Both the position numbers and the translations under genes were made by a program. From positions 1-49,468 of the forward strand of contig JAILRS010000027.1 in assembly GCA_024698045.1 (NCBI GenBank): DNA of 49,468 nucleotides. The letters run 5' to 3'. The notes below the pieces were generated by a model. That model had not been told where the DNA came from, did not search any database, and worked only from the letters and a program-made list of their open reading frames with translations. Source of the DNA: Selenomonadaceae bacterium. GTDB lineage: Bacteria > Bacillota > Negativicutes > Selenomonadales > Selenomonadaceae. Positions 1 to 8,440 of this stretch are shown here, piece by piece; positions within the stretch are counted from its first letter, which is position 1, and the number at the start of each line of letters is the position of its first letter.

Positions 1-2
1 CC

Positions 3-146
3 GACAAGTACACAACTACCGTAGGGACTACGGGAAGTTACGCCTGTGGAGAGTGTGTAAGACGAGTATATTCCTTTTGGAATGTGCCGCAGTTCTCGAC
101 GAAGCAGGAAGCTCCCACTTCTATAAGTGGGGGTAGTTCACCCTAA
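3..146 (+). CDS. tnpB: C-terminal tail of an IS200/IS605-family TnpB (cut by the window start)
   Basis: Reading frame 3 is open from the window edge to a TAA at 144-146. It gives about 47 residues containing TTVGTTGSYACGE and ending QEAPTSISGGSSP. The TxGTxGxxACG segment and the KQEAP...S tail are typical of OrfB/TnpB proteins of IS605-type elements, where the tail follows the last zinc-ribbon/RuvC part. TnpB is the RNA-guided nuclease of these elements; the catalytic part lies outside the window. The coding end overlaps the right-end hairpin of the element, as is usual because the guide RNA is made from the 3' end of tnpB. The N-terminus is not visible, so completeness of the gene cannot be judged. 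Confidence 0.85.
   Translation, partial: DKYTTTVGTTGSYACGECVRRVYSFWNVPQFSTKQEAPTSISGGSSP
109..141 (+). ncRNA. Right-end hairpin of the TnpB element / 3' part of its omega RNA scaffold
   Basis: A 9-bp stem (112-120 with 125-133, loop CTAT) is followed by TAGTTCAC, directly at the tnpB stop. In TnpB elements the omega RNA scaffold ends at the right end and the guide begins just after it, so the guide-like segment here would start at about 142. Two further perfect hairpins lie upstream inside the tnpB end: CCGTAG/CTACGG around 20-34 and ATTCC/GGAAT around 70-83. They could belong to the same scaffold. The exact 5' end of the RNA cannot be fixed. A related hairpin occurs on the minus strand at 35976-36008. 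Confidence 0.65.
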
Positions 147-196
147 CAGTACATTACAACTTTTGTTGACCGGTGATTTTGTTTCCTTCTCATAAG

Positions 197-240
197 AAAC
201 ATGGTTGATTGTGTGATTAAACTTTACTACCATGTTTTTT
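197..240 (+). terminator. Possible rho-independent terminator after the tnpB/omega RNA
   Basis: AAACATGGT at 197-205 pairs perfectly with ACCATGTTT at 229-237 and is followed by a T run through 240. The 23-nt loop is long for an intrinsic terminator, which lowers confidence. Its place, about 60-100 nt after the element's right end, would let it end a guide RNA transcript. Confidence 0.45.
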
Positions 241-288
241 GTGAGATTTTTTTTGCGTCAACTTTGTTTGAATCATCTTGCCAATATG

Positions 289-317
289 TAGACAATTTCT
301 TTCGAGTGTGATATTTT
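289..317 (+). promoter_or_regulatory. Candidate sigma-70 promoter for the LUD gene
   Basis: TAGACA (289-294) and TATTTT (312-317) are separated by 17 nt, 45 nt upstream of the start codon. Match to consensus is 5/6 and 4/6. No other good candidate was seen in this spacer. Confidence 0.35.
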
Positions 318-361
318 TCTTGTCAATTAACATTTATTGAGGAAAGAGGGGCGGTGATATC

Positions 362-967
362 ATGGACTTCACAAAAATGAAAGATACACTCGAATCGCTC
401 GGTTACGTCGTCACCTGCTTTGATACCGCAGATGATGCCGCAAATTATTTAGACAGAAATATTAGCGGCAAAAGTGTCGGATTTGGCGGATCTGTTACTT
501 TGGAACGCATGGGGCTTTATGACATGCTCGCGCTTAACAACGAGGTTTATTATCATAACAGATTGCCCGGGGGCAAAACCAAATTGGATGTCTGTCATGA
601 CGCAATGCACACCGACGTTTATATTTCTTCGGTGAACGCGATTGCGCAGACGGGCGAAATAATTAATCTCGACGGTTACGGCAACAGACTTTCGTCGATA
701 CTTTTCGGTCACGAAAAAGTTTATCTTGTGATTGGCGAAAACAAAATCACCGAGACTTTTGATGAAGCAGTTTCACGAGCAAGGAATATCGCCGCGCCCA
801 AAAATGCTCAACGCGTCAAGGCAAAAACTCCCTGCGCAATCGACGGCGATAAATGTTACGACTGCGCAAGCAATAACAGAATTTGCCGAGCAATGTTGGT
901 CTTATGGGCACCGCCGTTGCACAGCGATTTTGAAATCATTTTGATTCATGAGGACTTGGGATTCTGA
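362..967 (+). CDS. LUD-domain (DUF162) protein, lactate-utilisation type
   Basis: 201 residues, about the usual length of the stand-alone LUD/YkgG proteins. The Gly-rich strand SVGFGGSVTLERMGL and the later segment near NAIAQTGEIINLDGYGNR are hallmarks of the LUD fold, whose better known members (LutB/LutC) take part in L-lactate oxidation. The C-terminal part carries a cysteine cluster, CAIDGDKCYDCASNNRIC, that could hold a metal or be redox active; this is inference. An AG-rich ribosome site (GAGGAAAGAGGGG) precedes the ATG. No lutA or lutB lies next to it, so the physiological role stays open. Confidence 0.8.
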   Translation: MDFTKMKDTLESLGYVVTCFDTADDAANYLDRNISGKSVGFGGSVTLERMGLYDMLALNNEVYYHNRLPGGKTKLDVCHDAMHTDVYISSVNAIAQTGEIINLDGYGNRLSSILFGHEKVYLVIGENKITETFDEAVSRARNIAAPKNAQRVKAKTPCAIDGDKCYDCASNNRICRAMLVLWAPPLHSDFEIILIHEDLGF

Positions 968-1056
968 TAAAAACTTTACGGGCGATTGATGAATTTTTTT
1001 CGCGGTAAATCATCGGTCTTTATTACTGATAAGATTTTTAAGGAGAGATGTAAACG

Positions 1057-2217
1057 ATGAATGATAAAAAAAATAAACCTGAAATGTTAATGATGTCGAA
1101 ATCGCAAGATACTTCCGAACTGGATGAATTTTATTCCGTGGAAGAATTACGCGATAAACTTTCACTCGACGATTTTATTTCGCTGACAAAATCGGGCGAT
1201 TTGCAAAATTGGCTGTGTGAAAATTTTTTTGACACAGAGGCTGAAGAATTATCCGAAGGAAAAATTTCCAAACTCGACGACAATGCGCTGTTGATATTAA
1301 TCTGCAAAGTGCTTGAGATGGACGTAACACATTTGAACGCCGAAGATGCGCAGAGATTGGAATCGGCAGTAAATAATCGTCCGCTGATAGACAAACGTCG
1401 TTTGGAATGCGATGACGACGGTGTTATCGTGAGCAATCAGCGCGAATTGACTACGGCATTAAAGGACACCAATAACAACAAATTTTATCTCTACAGCAAC
1501 AGATATAATATTCCCCTGCGCCGCGAATCGACAACTTACATCGGGCGCGAAAATGCTGTCATCGATATTCGTCAGAAGTCAAATGACATTATGGATTTCG
1601 ACAGCCATGAAATTTATTTCCAAGATATAACCGTCGTGTTTCACTATCTCCAGCCGGAACAAGTCAAAATCGAATCATCGGCGAACAACGGCAATAATTT
1701 CATCTATCTGAATCGCAATAAAATTTCTCTCAACGACACTGTTACTTTAAAGGAGATGGCGGACTTTTTATCGGGACGTACGCCCTTCGAGACGCCCGAA
1801 GAATTTAAAACACGTTCGGAGAATTTCGATCCGGCGGTTGTCGGTACAGTCGTCCTCAACGCGAATAATTACGACATCACGAAGAAGGCATTTTTTGTAG
1901 ATGCTAATTGGGAAGTTGAGTTTAGTTCGTTGATTCGCGATTATCTCGGCGATAATCCTCTGTGTATTTACGCCGAAGGTGCCGAGGCGAAAGCCCTGCT
2001 TGATAACGAACCTGCTTTCTTGGTATACGCCGAATTTTCCGCGGTAGGTGACAAGCCCTGCATTTGTAAATTGTTCGTGCGTACGTCGAGCGGCAAACGT
2101 TACAATATCAACGAAGATTTACCGAAAACAAGTTTTTCAAGCGGAAGTAACGGTGCCGGCTACGGTTTGGAATTAATCAACGACTACGAAATATACACTA
2201 GGGAGTTAATGCGATGA
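1057..2217 (+). CDS. Hypothetical protein, first gene of a coupled pair
   Basis: 386 residues, no signal peptide or membrane segment. The first 30 residues are polar; residues ~25-75 form an acidic helical module (EELRDKLSLDDFISLTKSG...WLCENFFD). The middle (~125-215) is rich in short beta-like stretches with Asn and Tyr (LYSNRYNIPLRR, YIGRENAVIDI), which suggests a repetitive beta structure, perhaps a short beta-helix. The C-terminal ~110 residues form another alpha/beta part. No catalytic motif is apparent and no family was recognised. The start is supported by AAGGAGAG upstream. The last codons overlap the next gene by ATGA, so the two products are probably made together. Confidence 0.75.
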   Translation: MNDKKNKPEMLMMSKSQDTSELDEFYSVEELRDKLSLDDFISLTKSGDLQNWLCENFFDTEAEELSEGKISKLDDNALLILICKVLEMDVTHLNAEDAQRLESAVNNRPLIDKRRLECDDDGVIVSNQRELTTALKDTNNNKFYLYSNRYNIPLRRESTTYIGRENAVIDIRQKSNDIMDFDSHEIYFQDITVVFHYLQPEQVKIESSANNGNNFIYLNRNKISLNDTVTLKEMADFLSGRTPFETPEEFKTRSENFDPAVVGTVVLNANNYDITKKAFFVDANWEVEFSSLIRDYLGDNPLCIYAEGAEAKALLDNEPAFLVYAEFSAVGDKPCICKLFVRTSSGKRYNINEDLPKTSFSSGSNGAGYGLELINDYEIYTRELMR

Positions 2218-3053
2218 AGGCATTCCACACTTTGCGCGTACGTAACAAGAAAAATTTTACGCTTGCCGATTTTGAATTGTTCACGATTATTTTATCTGCT
2301 TTGGAATGGCGCAAACATAACGGCGAAATAAAATTGATGACGGACGCCGCAGGATTAAATTTCGTCAAACGGCGCGGCATATCGGATATATGGACGGAAA
2401 TTGATTCGTCGCTTGATGAGTTCGCAAACTTCGGCATAGATGAAGATGTTTTTTGGGCAGGCGCAAAATTATTGGCGTTATCGAAACAAGAGCCGCCGTG
2501 TGTCATGATTGATTTGGATTTCATTGTTTGGCTTCCGATAAATTTTGACACGTTCGGCGAAAATTTGACCGTCATACACCGCGAAGGTATTTCGCCCGAT
2601 ATTTATCCGTACAAAGATTATTTCAAGTTTAAAAACGGTTGGCGATTCCCCGAGTGGCTTAATTGGTCTGTCGAGCCCTGCAACGGAGCATTTGTATATT
2701 TCGGCTCAAAAAATTTCATCAAACATTACTGCGATTTTGCTTTTGGATTCATGAAGAATGTTGCGCCGCCGTCAAACGAATTGCCTTACATGGTTTTCGC
2801 CGAACAGCGTTGGATGGCAATGTGCGCCGATTACTTGGGCATAACGATTAAAAATTTCTCGACGCTCGATGAATTATTCGGCGGTCGGCAAAAATATTTT
2901 ACACATGTCTGGGGACACAAACAGAAATTGCGCGACGACGGATTTGCGGCAGAAAAATTTTGCAGAGACTGCGCAAGACGTTTAGCGCACGATTTCCCCG
3001 ACTTCGCAGAAAAAATTTCCGCAAACGATTGGGCAGGAAGATATTTCGATTAA
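2214..3053 (+). CDS. DUF6734-like, possible GT-A-fold glycosyltransferase-like protein
   Basis: 279 residues. The layout resembles DUF6734/capsule-type GT-like proteins: an N-terminal strand (FHTLRV), a segment reading EIKLMTDAAGLNF, then CVMIDLDFIVW, a DxD-like motif after a hydrophobic strand, as in nucleotide-sugar-binding GT-A enzymes. A later segment EPCNGAFVYFG and the C-terminal helices fit the same pattern. It starts inside the stop of the preceding gene (ATGA). A sugar transferase role is inference from pattern only; the substrate is unknown. A terminator follows. Confidence 0.65.
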   Translation: MKAFHTLRVRNKKNFTLADFELFTIILSALEWRKHNGEIKLMTDAAGLNFVKRRGISDIWTEIDSSLDEFANFGIDEDVFWAGAKLLALSKQEPPCVMIDLDFIVWLPINFDTFGENLTVIHREGISPDIYPYKDYFKFKNGWRFPEWLNWSVEPCNGAFVYFGSKNFIKHYCDFAFGFMKNVAPPSNELPYMVFAEQRWMAMCADYLGITIKNFSTLDELFGGRQKYFTHVWGHKQKLRDDGFAAEKFCRDCARRLAHDFPDFAEKISANDWAGRYFD

Positions 3054-3075
3054 TCAACTACTTCGCAATAAAAAA

Positions 3076-3110
3076 TCCCTCGTCATTTTCCGACGAAGGA
3101 TATTTTTTTA
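3076..3110 (+). terminator. Intrinsic terminator between convergent genes
   Basis: TCCCTCGTC (3076-3084) pairs with GACGAAGGA (3092-3100) with one mismatch and is followed by a T-rich tract to 3109. An A tract on the left side makes it usable on the minus strand as well, for metG, whose stop is at 3124. Confidence 0.8.
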
Positions 3111-3123
3111 CTGCTGGGTAAAA

Positions 3124-4647
3124 TTATTTCTCGACCAAAATTCTCGGGAAAAGTTGTTCGGGTTTTCCGACCTCGTGATTGTCTTCGAGCTGCCCGAAAA
3201 TTTCCGCGTCGTCCATATTTATTTCTTTGTCGACTTTTAATTGCGTACGAATTTTTATCGCGGTCTCCGGCATGAACGGTTCAATCAATATGCTGATGAT
3301 TCGGAGCGATTCCGCCAAATTGTACATGACATCCGCAAGTTCCTGCCGCTTCGTCTCGTCTTTCGCCAATTTCCACGGCATTGTTTCGTCTATATATTTA
3401 TTGGCGCGCCCGATAAATTTCCAGACAAGTTTAACCGCATCCGACAGCTGGACATTTTCCATAAGCCGATAATATTCCTTCGCCGTATCTACTGCCTCTT
3501 GACGGAAGGATTTATCTAAATCGGTGCCTTCGCTCTTGGCAAGCAAAATGCCCTTTTGGAATTTGCCGACCATATTTAATGTACGGTGTAACAAATTGCC
3601 CAAATCGTTCGCCAAATCCGCGTTAATCCGTTGAATCAAAGCATCGCGATTAAAATTGCCGTCCAAGCCCAATGTTATTTCACGCAGGAGAAAATATCTG
3701 ATTGCATCTGCGCCGAACTCCTCGACCAACAACACAGGATCCACTACATTTCCTTTCGACTTAGACATTTTATCACCGTCGGTGACAAGCCAACCATGTC
3801 CGTAAATTTGTTTCGGTAAAGGCAGATTAGCCGCCATGAGCATAGCAGGCCAAATGATTGAATGGAATCGAACTATTTCCTTGCCGACAAGATGAATATC
3901 CGCAGGCCAAAAACGTTTCATATCTTCGTTATGGATAAGCGGCGTGATGTAATTGATGACGGCATCAAACCAAACATAGATAACATGACGCTCATCATCG
4001 GGCACAGGTATTCCCCAATCAAACGACGTGCGCGATATACATAAATCCTCCAAACCTTGTTTGATGAAATTAATCATCTCGTTACGCCGTGAAGTCGGGA
4101 CAATGAATTCGGGATTATCCTCAATGTGTTTCAAAAGTTTATCGGCGTATTTCGACAGGCGAAAGAAATAAGCTTCCTCGGAAACTTTTTCGACGGGGCG
4201 ATGACAATCGGGACAACATCCGTTTTCATCAAGTTGCAATTCCGTCCAATACGATTCGCACGGCGTGCAATAAAGTCCCGTGTATTCTCCTTTGTAAATG
4301 TCGCCGTTATCCCGAATACGTTTAAAAATTTCCTGCACAACTTTTTCGTGACGCGGTTCACTCGTGCGGATAAAATCATCATTCGAGATATGGAATTTTT
4401 TCCACAGCTCTTTAAAGTTCGCGACAATCGGATTTACATACTCAAGCGGCGTTTGTCCCTTCGCCTGTGCGCTGCGCTGAATCTTTTGCCCGTGTTCATC
4501 GGAACCCGTCAAAAAAAATACGTCGTAACCGGCATTGCGTTTGAATCTGGCAATCGCGTCGGCTATCGTCGTACAGTACGCATGCCCGATATGAAGATTT
4601 GCACTCGGGTAGTAAATCGGCGTCGTGATATAAAATGTTTTGTTCAT
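3124..4647 (-). CDS. metG: Methionyl-tRNA synthetase, short form
   Basis: Charges tRNA-Met with methionine in the cytoplasm. The class I signature is intact: LHIGHAY near residue 20 and DKMSKSKGN near residue 298. The zinc knuckle has paired CxxC motifs (CTPC, CPDC) near 125-145, followed by the anticodon-binding helical domain. The protein is 507 residues and ends right after that domain; many bacterial MetRS are ~640-670 residues with a C-terminal Trbp111-like tRNA-binding domain, which is absent here. The start is the ATG at 4647, four bases after GGAGGAAG; a TTG three bases upstream is less likely. The ATG shares one base with the rsmI stop, so translation is probably coupled to rsmI. Confidence 0.95.
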   Translation of the reverse strand: MNKTFYITTPIYYPSANLHIGHAYCTTIADAIARFKRNAGYDVFFLTGSDEHGQKIQRSAQAKGQTPLEYVNPIVANFKELWKKFHISNDDFIRTSEPRHEKVVQEIFKRIRDNGDIYKGEYTGLYCTPCESYWTELQLDENGCCPDCHRPVEKVSEEAYFFRLSKYADKLLKHIEDNPEFIVPTSRRNEMINFIKQGLEDLCISRTSFDWGIPVPDDERHVIYVWFDAVINYITPLIHNEDMKRFWPADIHLVGKEIVRFHSIIWPAMLMAANLPLPKQIYGHGWLVTDGDKMSKSKGNVVDPVLLVEEFGADAIRYFLLREITLGLDGNFNRDALIQRINADLANDLGNLLHRTLNMVGKFQKGILLAKSEGTDLDKSFRQEAVDTAKEYYRLMENVQLSDAVKLVWKFIGRANKYIDETMPWKLAKDETKRQELADVMYNLAESLRIISILIEPFMPETAIKIRTQLKVDKEINMDDAEIFGQLEDNHEVGKPEQLFPRILVEK

Positions 4648-5480
4648 CAAACTTCCTCCGAATCTTTCAGCAGTGAATTATAAATATCGCGGCGGCTTAC
4701 GTTGAAAAGTTTAGCCGTCTCGCGCATTGCAGATTTTTTATCCAGACCTTCCGCCAAAAATTTTTCCATGACTTCGGGAATAGTTGCGGCAGGTTTTTCA
4801 ATCAGACAAGATGTTTTGTTTCCCTCGACTACTATTACAAATTCGCCCAATGGTTCCGATATTTTTTCCGTCAAGCTGCGCAGATTATCGCGAATAAATT
4901 CTTCGTGCACTTTGGTTAATTCCCTCGCCAAGACCGCGCGACGATCTCCGAATATTTCCGTTAACTCATCAAGGAAATTTATCAAGTGATGCGGTGCCTC
5001 GTAGAATATCAGCGTGTTATCAATCGCCGAAAGTTTTTCCAAAAATTCACGGCGATTTTTTTTTGTCTTGGGCGGAAATCCGACGAAGGTAAATTTTGTC
5101 GTATCAAGTCCCGAACAAATCAAGGCACTCAAAGCGGCATTAGCTCCGGGTATCGGGCAGACGGTTATGCCTGCATCCGCCGCCAATCGTACCAAATCCG
5201 CGCCGGGGTCTGATATCGCAGGCAAACCGGCATCACTTACTACAGCCACACTTTCGCCGTTTTGCAATCGCGTCAATATTTTTTCGCCGACTTCTGTTTT
5301 ACAATTCTCGTCGAATCTAATCAGAGGCGTATGTATATCGAAATGCGTCAATAATTTTCGCGTATGCCTTGTATCTTCCGCCGCTATGATATCGACTTCG
5401 CGCAAAATCCTAATCGCTCTGAAGGTCATGTCTTCCAAATTGCCGATTGGTGTCGCGCATAAATACAAAGTACCCTGCAA
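4647..5480 (-). CDS. rsmI: 16S rRNA (cytidine-1402-2'-O)-methyltransferase
   Basis: RsmI methylates the 2'-OH of C1402 in the ribosomal decoding centre. The sequence shows the tetrapyrrole-methylase fold typical of the family: LCATPIGNLEDMTFRA at the N-terminus, AAEDTRHTRKLL, VVSDAGLPAISDPG and FYEAPHHL. 277 residues is normal length. The start codon is TTG (5480-5478) with GGGGTG seven bases upstream. The gene is the first of a two-gene unit with metG. An extended -10 (TGCTATAAT) lies about 30 bp upstream. Confidence 0.93.
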   Translation of the reverse strand: MQGTLYLCATPIGNLEDMTFRAIRILREVDIIAAEDTRHTRKLLTHFDIHTPLIRFDENCKTEVGEKILTRLQNGESVAVVSDAGLPAISDPGADLVRLAADAGITVCPIPGANAALSALICSGLDTTKFTFVGFPPKTKKNRREFLEKLSAIDNTLIFYEAPHHLINFLDELTEIFGDRRAVLARELTKVHEEFIRDNLRSLTEKISEPLGEFVIVVEGNKTSCLIEKPAATIPEVMEKFLAEGLDKKSAMRETAKLFNVSRRDIYNSLLKDSEEV

Positions 5481-5512
5481 ACTCTATCACCCCGAAATTT
5501 TTTATAGACGCG

Positions 5513-5545
5513 ATTATAGCACATTAATCGGCGATATGATATAGT
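5513..5545. promoter_or_regulatory. Back-to-back -10 elements for rsmI (minus) and ybgC (plus)
   Basis: On the minus strand TATAAT (5518-5513) is preceded by TGC, an extended -10. On the plus strand TATAGT (5540-5545) is preceded by TGA, again extended. Neither has a convincing -35. The two elements sit within 35 bp in an 88-bp spacer between divergent genes. Confidence 0.45.
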
Positions 5546-5568
5546 TTCGTCGAAACGGAGGAAGGCAG

Positions 5569-5970
5569 ATGTTTGTTAAAACTTCGTACCGCGTGAAATT
5601 TTTCGATACCGATACTATGGGCGTGGTACATCATTCAAATTATATTCGTTGGTTTGAAACGGGACGCGTTGAATTTCTGCGCAAGTTGGGTATAACACTC
5701 AACGAGATGATGGACGACGGAATTTTATTCCCGATAGTAGATGTCTCGGCTAAATTCCATGCTCCCGCCAAATTTGACGACGATTTAGAGATTACAACAA
5801 TCGCCGAAGCTTTAACCAAAGTTAAGATGTCATTCCGCTACGAGATAAGGCGGCGCGGCGAAGATAAAATTTTAGTTGAGGGCAAAACTACCAATGTGTT
5901 CACTGTCGACGGCAAAATCTGTCGTCTGCCCGAAAAATATTTTGAGCGGTTGACTGCGGAAGAAAAATGA
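5569..5970 (+). CDS. ybgC: Acyl-CoA thioesterase, YbgC/4HBT hotdog family
   Basis: Hydrolyses acyl-CoA thioesters. The 133-residue length and the signature FDTDTMGVVHHSNYIRWFE, which includes the catalytic Asp and the helix that follows it, define the single-hotdog 4HBT family. The ribosome site is GGAGGAAGG. The next gene starts in the stop codon (ATGA). The link to the following phosphoesterase and ATPase genes is positional only. Confidence 0.88.
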   Translation: MFVKTSYRVKFFDTDTMGVVHHSNYIRWFETGRVEFLRKLGITLNEMMDDGILFPIVDVSAKFHAPAKFDDDLEITTIAEALTKVKMSFRYEIRRRGEDKILVEGKTTNVFTVDGKICRLPEKYFERLTAEEK

Positions 5971-7211
5971 TGAGCCGCAGATTTTTTGTGAAATTTTTAT
6001 TGGCGATGGGTTTGGGCGCGTATTTTCCGAAATTGACGGAAGCCGCGCGCTTGGATGAACTTCATACGCCGCAAGACGATTATAATACTTTGACGTCGAT
6101 AAAATTTCTGCGGCAGATTGTCACAAGCGATTCGAGGACATCGCGAATGATAATGTGGCAAGCGGATTCCGAAGAAAATTTTTTATTGGAATGGCAACGG
6201 TTGGGAGAAGAGTCCGCACATTTCGCCGAAGTCAATCAACGCAATTTGTTTTACTCCTGTATGCTGGAAAATCTCGAGCCCGAAAGTTTATATCGGTTCC
6301 GAATCGTCAACGGCAATCGCGCATCTTCGTGGCAGAATTTATTCACTGCAGGTAACGGGAATTTTCAAATGTTAATCTTCGCCGATTCACAATGCGAACA
6401 CTACAACATTTGGGAACGTACCGCAGATATCGCCGCCGAAAAATTTCCCGACGCTCAACTTGTTACGGTTATCGGCGATTTGGTTGACAACGGGCAGGCG
6501 GATTATCAATGGAACGCGTGGCACTCGGCAGCCGTCAATCTTCTGCGCGGCAAAATTTTCGCGCCCGTCATGGGCAATCATGAATGTTATGGCGTTGATT
6601 GGTTTAACTCCTTGCCAATCGGTTACGTCAATCAATTCAATTTGCCGAACAACGGCACAACCAAATTTGAAAACTATTTTTATTCGTTTGACTACGGCGC
6701 GGCGCACTTCGTCGTATTGAATACGCAGTTCGTTGAATTAGACGCGCTCAATGCCGGTATGCAAGACGCGCAAAATTATTTTCTGCGACGTGATATTGCC
6801 AATGCTAATCGCCCGTGGAAAATCGTACTCATGCATAAAGATATTTACGATTATGCGCAGGATAAATTTAATGATATCGCCGATAAATTCCTTGATGTGT
6901 TTGACGAATTGGAAATTGATTTTGTTTTCACGGGACATCTTCACACTTACCGCAATCGCGGCAGAATTTTCGCCCGTAAAAAATCCGACCGCGGCACGAT
7001 TTACATTTTGTGCGGACGCGCAGGGGATCAAAAGTACGTTGAACCAAATTCCGATATCGACGACGTAACCGCACCGAATTTACGACAAGAGCCCGAAACT
7101 TTTATTGAGCTTAACATATCCGCCGACGAAATTAATTTGATTTGTCATAGCGTCGACGGAAATATTTTCGATAACTTTACCGTAAGAAAGGATTTAACAA
7201 ATGGGTTTTAA
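5967..7211 (+). CDS. Exported calcineurin-like phosphoesterase (purple acid phosphatase-like), Tat-type signal
   Basis: 414 residues. The N-terminus SRRFFVKFLLAMGLGAYF closely fits the twin-arginine consensus, so export in folded form is likely; a cut near TEAA is plausible. Residues ~45-125 form a fibronectin-like domain as in purple acid phosphatases. The catalytic dimetal centre is visible: FADSQ, GDLVDNG, GNHE, an MHK segment and GHLHTY. The substrate is unknown. An alternative start is the adjacent ATG at 5970. The 5' end overlaps ybgC and the 3' end overlaps the ATPase gene by 11 bases, so the three form an operon. Confidence 0.88.
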   Translation: MMSRRFFVKFLLAMGLGAYFPKLTEAARLDELHTPQDDYNTLTSIKFLRQIVTSDSRTSRMIMWQADSEENFLLEWQRLGEESAHFAEVNQRNLFYSCMLENLEPESLYRFRIVNGNRASSWQNLFTAGNGNFQMLIFADSQCEHYNIWERTADIAAEKFPDAQLVTVIGDLVDNGQADYQWNAWHSAAVNLLRGKIFAPVMGNHECYGVDWFNSLPIGYVNQFNLPNNGTTKFENYFYSFDYGAAHFVVLNTQFVELDALNAGMQDAQNYFLRRDIANANRPWKIVLMHKDIYDYAQDKFNDIADKFLDVFDELEIDFVFTGHLHTYRNRGRIFARKKSDRGTIYILCGRAGDQKYVEPNSDIDDVTAPNLRQEPETFIELNISADEINLICHSVDGNIFDNFTVRKDLTNGF

Positions 7212-8433
7212 CTTTAACAGCTTAGACGAACTGATTGTCTGCCGCAATATATTGGCGCACGATGATATTTTCACGAAGGGACACGGTCAACGCAATTCCT
7301 CCGCCGCCAATTTAATTGAGCGCGCCGAAACTTTGGGCTTGGGCGGCAATCTCTATCGTTCATATCTGATTTATCTTTTGGCGCACGAACCGAATTTGAT
7401 TTCGACGTCTATAGAAATGCACGGCGGAAAAATCAGCGAAGATTTGCGTAAGCTTTTCATTCATGACATTCTTTCACTCCTGCCGATTCTTTCGAGTGAA
7501 CTTGAAAATTTTTATCTGGTTTCCGAGCCGTATATTCCGACAATGCCCAATCAAGACGAGTCATTGAAAAATTTGATGACTGCTCTTGATGAAGTTTACG
7601 ACACCAAACCTCACACCAATGAGGCAACGAAAATCGCCGATATCTTTATCGAACACTATCGCAATTTCGGCTACGGAGATATCGCGGCCTATCGTGCTTT
7701 TCGTTGGGATGCGACAACCTCAAGCATTATCGGCATTCGTCACTTTGAAAGTATTCGCCTAGATGATTTAATCGGCTATGTTCATCAGAAAGAACTTTTG
7801 ACGGGCAACACAAGTGCATTCGTCGACGGGAAACCTGCCAATAATGTTTTACTTGTCGGGGCGCGCGGTACCGGTAAATCTTCGGGCGTCAAGGCTCTTG
7901 TCAATGAATACTATGCCAAAGGTCTGCGGCTCGTGCAAATCACCAAACCCCAGTTAAAATCTCTGCCCGAATTAATGGAAACTCTTCGCCGATTCATGAG
8001 CAAGAAATTTATCATCTTCCTTGACGACTTATCTTTCGAGGAATCCGATGCCGAATATAAATATCTCAAGTCTGCAATCGAGGGCGGTGTGGAATCTCGT
8101 CCGCAAAATGTTTTGATTTACGCCACCAGTAACCGCAGACATTTGATTCGCGAAACATGGCGCGACCGTGCCGACGGGCAGGATGAAATTTATCGCGATG
8201 ACAGTGTCAACGAAAATATTTCTTTATCGGATCGTTTCGGCTTGATTATTCAATACTACGCCCCGACGCAGACGGAATATCTCGAAATTATTCGCAGTAT
8301 GCTCAAACGTCGCGGCATTAAACTCGACGACGAAACTTTGCGGATTGAGGGCTTGCGTTGGGAGATGTCTCATTCGGGTAGGAACGGACGTACCGCCCAA
8401 CAATTTGTAAATCATTATTTAGGTCAACGCTGA
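7201..8433 (+). CDS. DUF815 family AAA-type ATPase
   Basis: 410 residues. The Walker A is GARGTGKSS at about residue 220 and the Walker B is IIFLDDLSF at about 277; YATSNRRHLIRETW is a sensor-1-like segment with the family-typical arginines. The N-terminal ~190 residues are helical and lack known motifs. DUF815 proteins are widespread in Firmicutes and resemble DnaC/Cdc48-like ATPases, but the function is not established. The gene overlaps the phosphoesterase and ends the operon; AAAGGA is the ribosome site. Confidence 0.88.
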   Translation: MGFNFNSLDELIVCRNILAHDDIFTKGHGQRNSSAANLIERAETLGLGGNLYRSYLIYLLAHEPNLISTSIEMHGGKISEDLRKLFIHDILSLLPILSSELENFYLVSEPYIPTMPNQDESLKNLMTALDEVYDTKPHTNEATKIADIFIEHYRNFGYGDIAAYRAFRWDATTSSIIGIRHFESIRLDDLIGYVHQKELLTGNTSAFVDGKPANNVLLVGARGTGKSSGVKALVNEYYAKGLRLVQITKPQLKSLPELMETLRRFMSKKFIIFLDDLSFEESDAEYKYLKSAIEGGVESRPQNVLIYATSNRRHLIRETWRDRADGQDEIYRDDSVNENISLSDRFGLIIQYYAPTQTEYLEIIRSMLKRRGIKLDDETLRIEGLRWEMSHSGRNGRTAQQFVNHYLGQR

Positions 8434-8440
8434 ATTTTAC

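Noticed and set aside
4126..4683. 185-residue plus-strand ORF opposite metG
   Set aside because: It is antisense to the conserved metG coding sequence, has no ribosome site and no recognisable domain.
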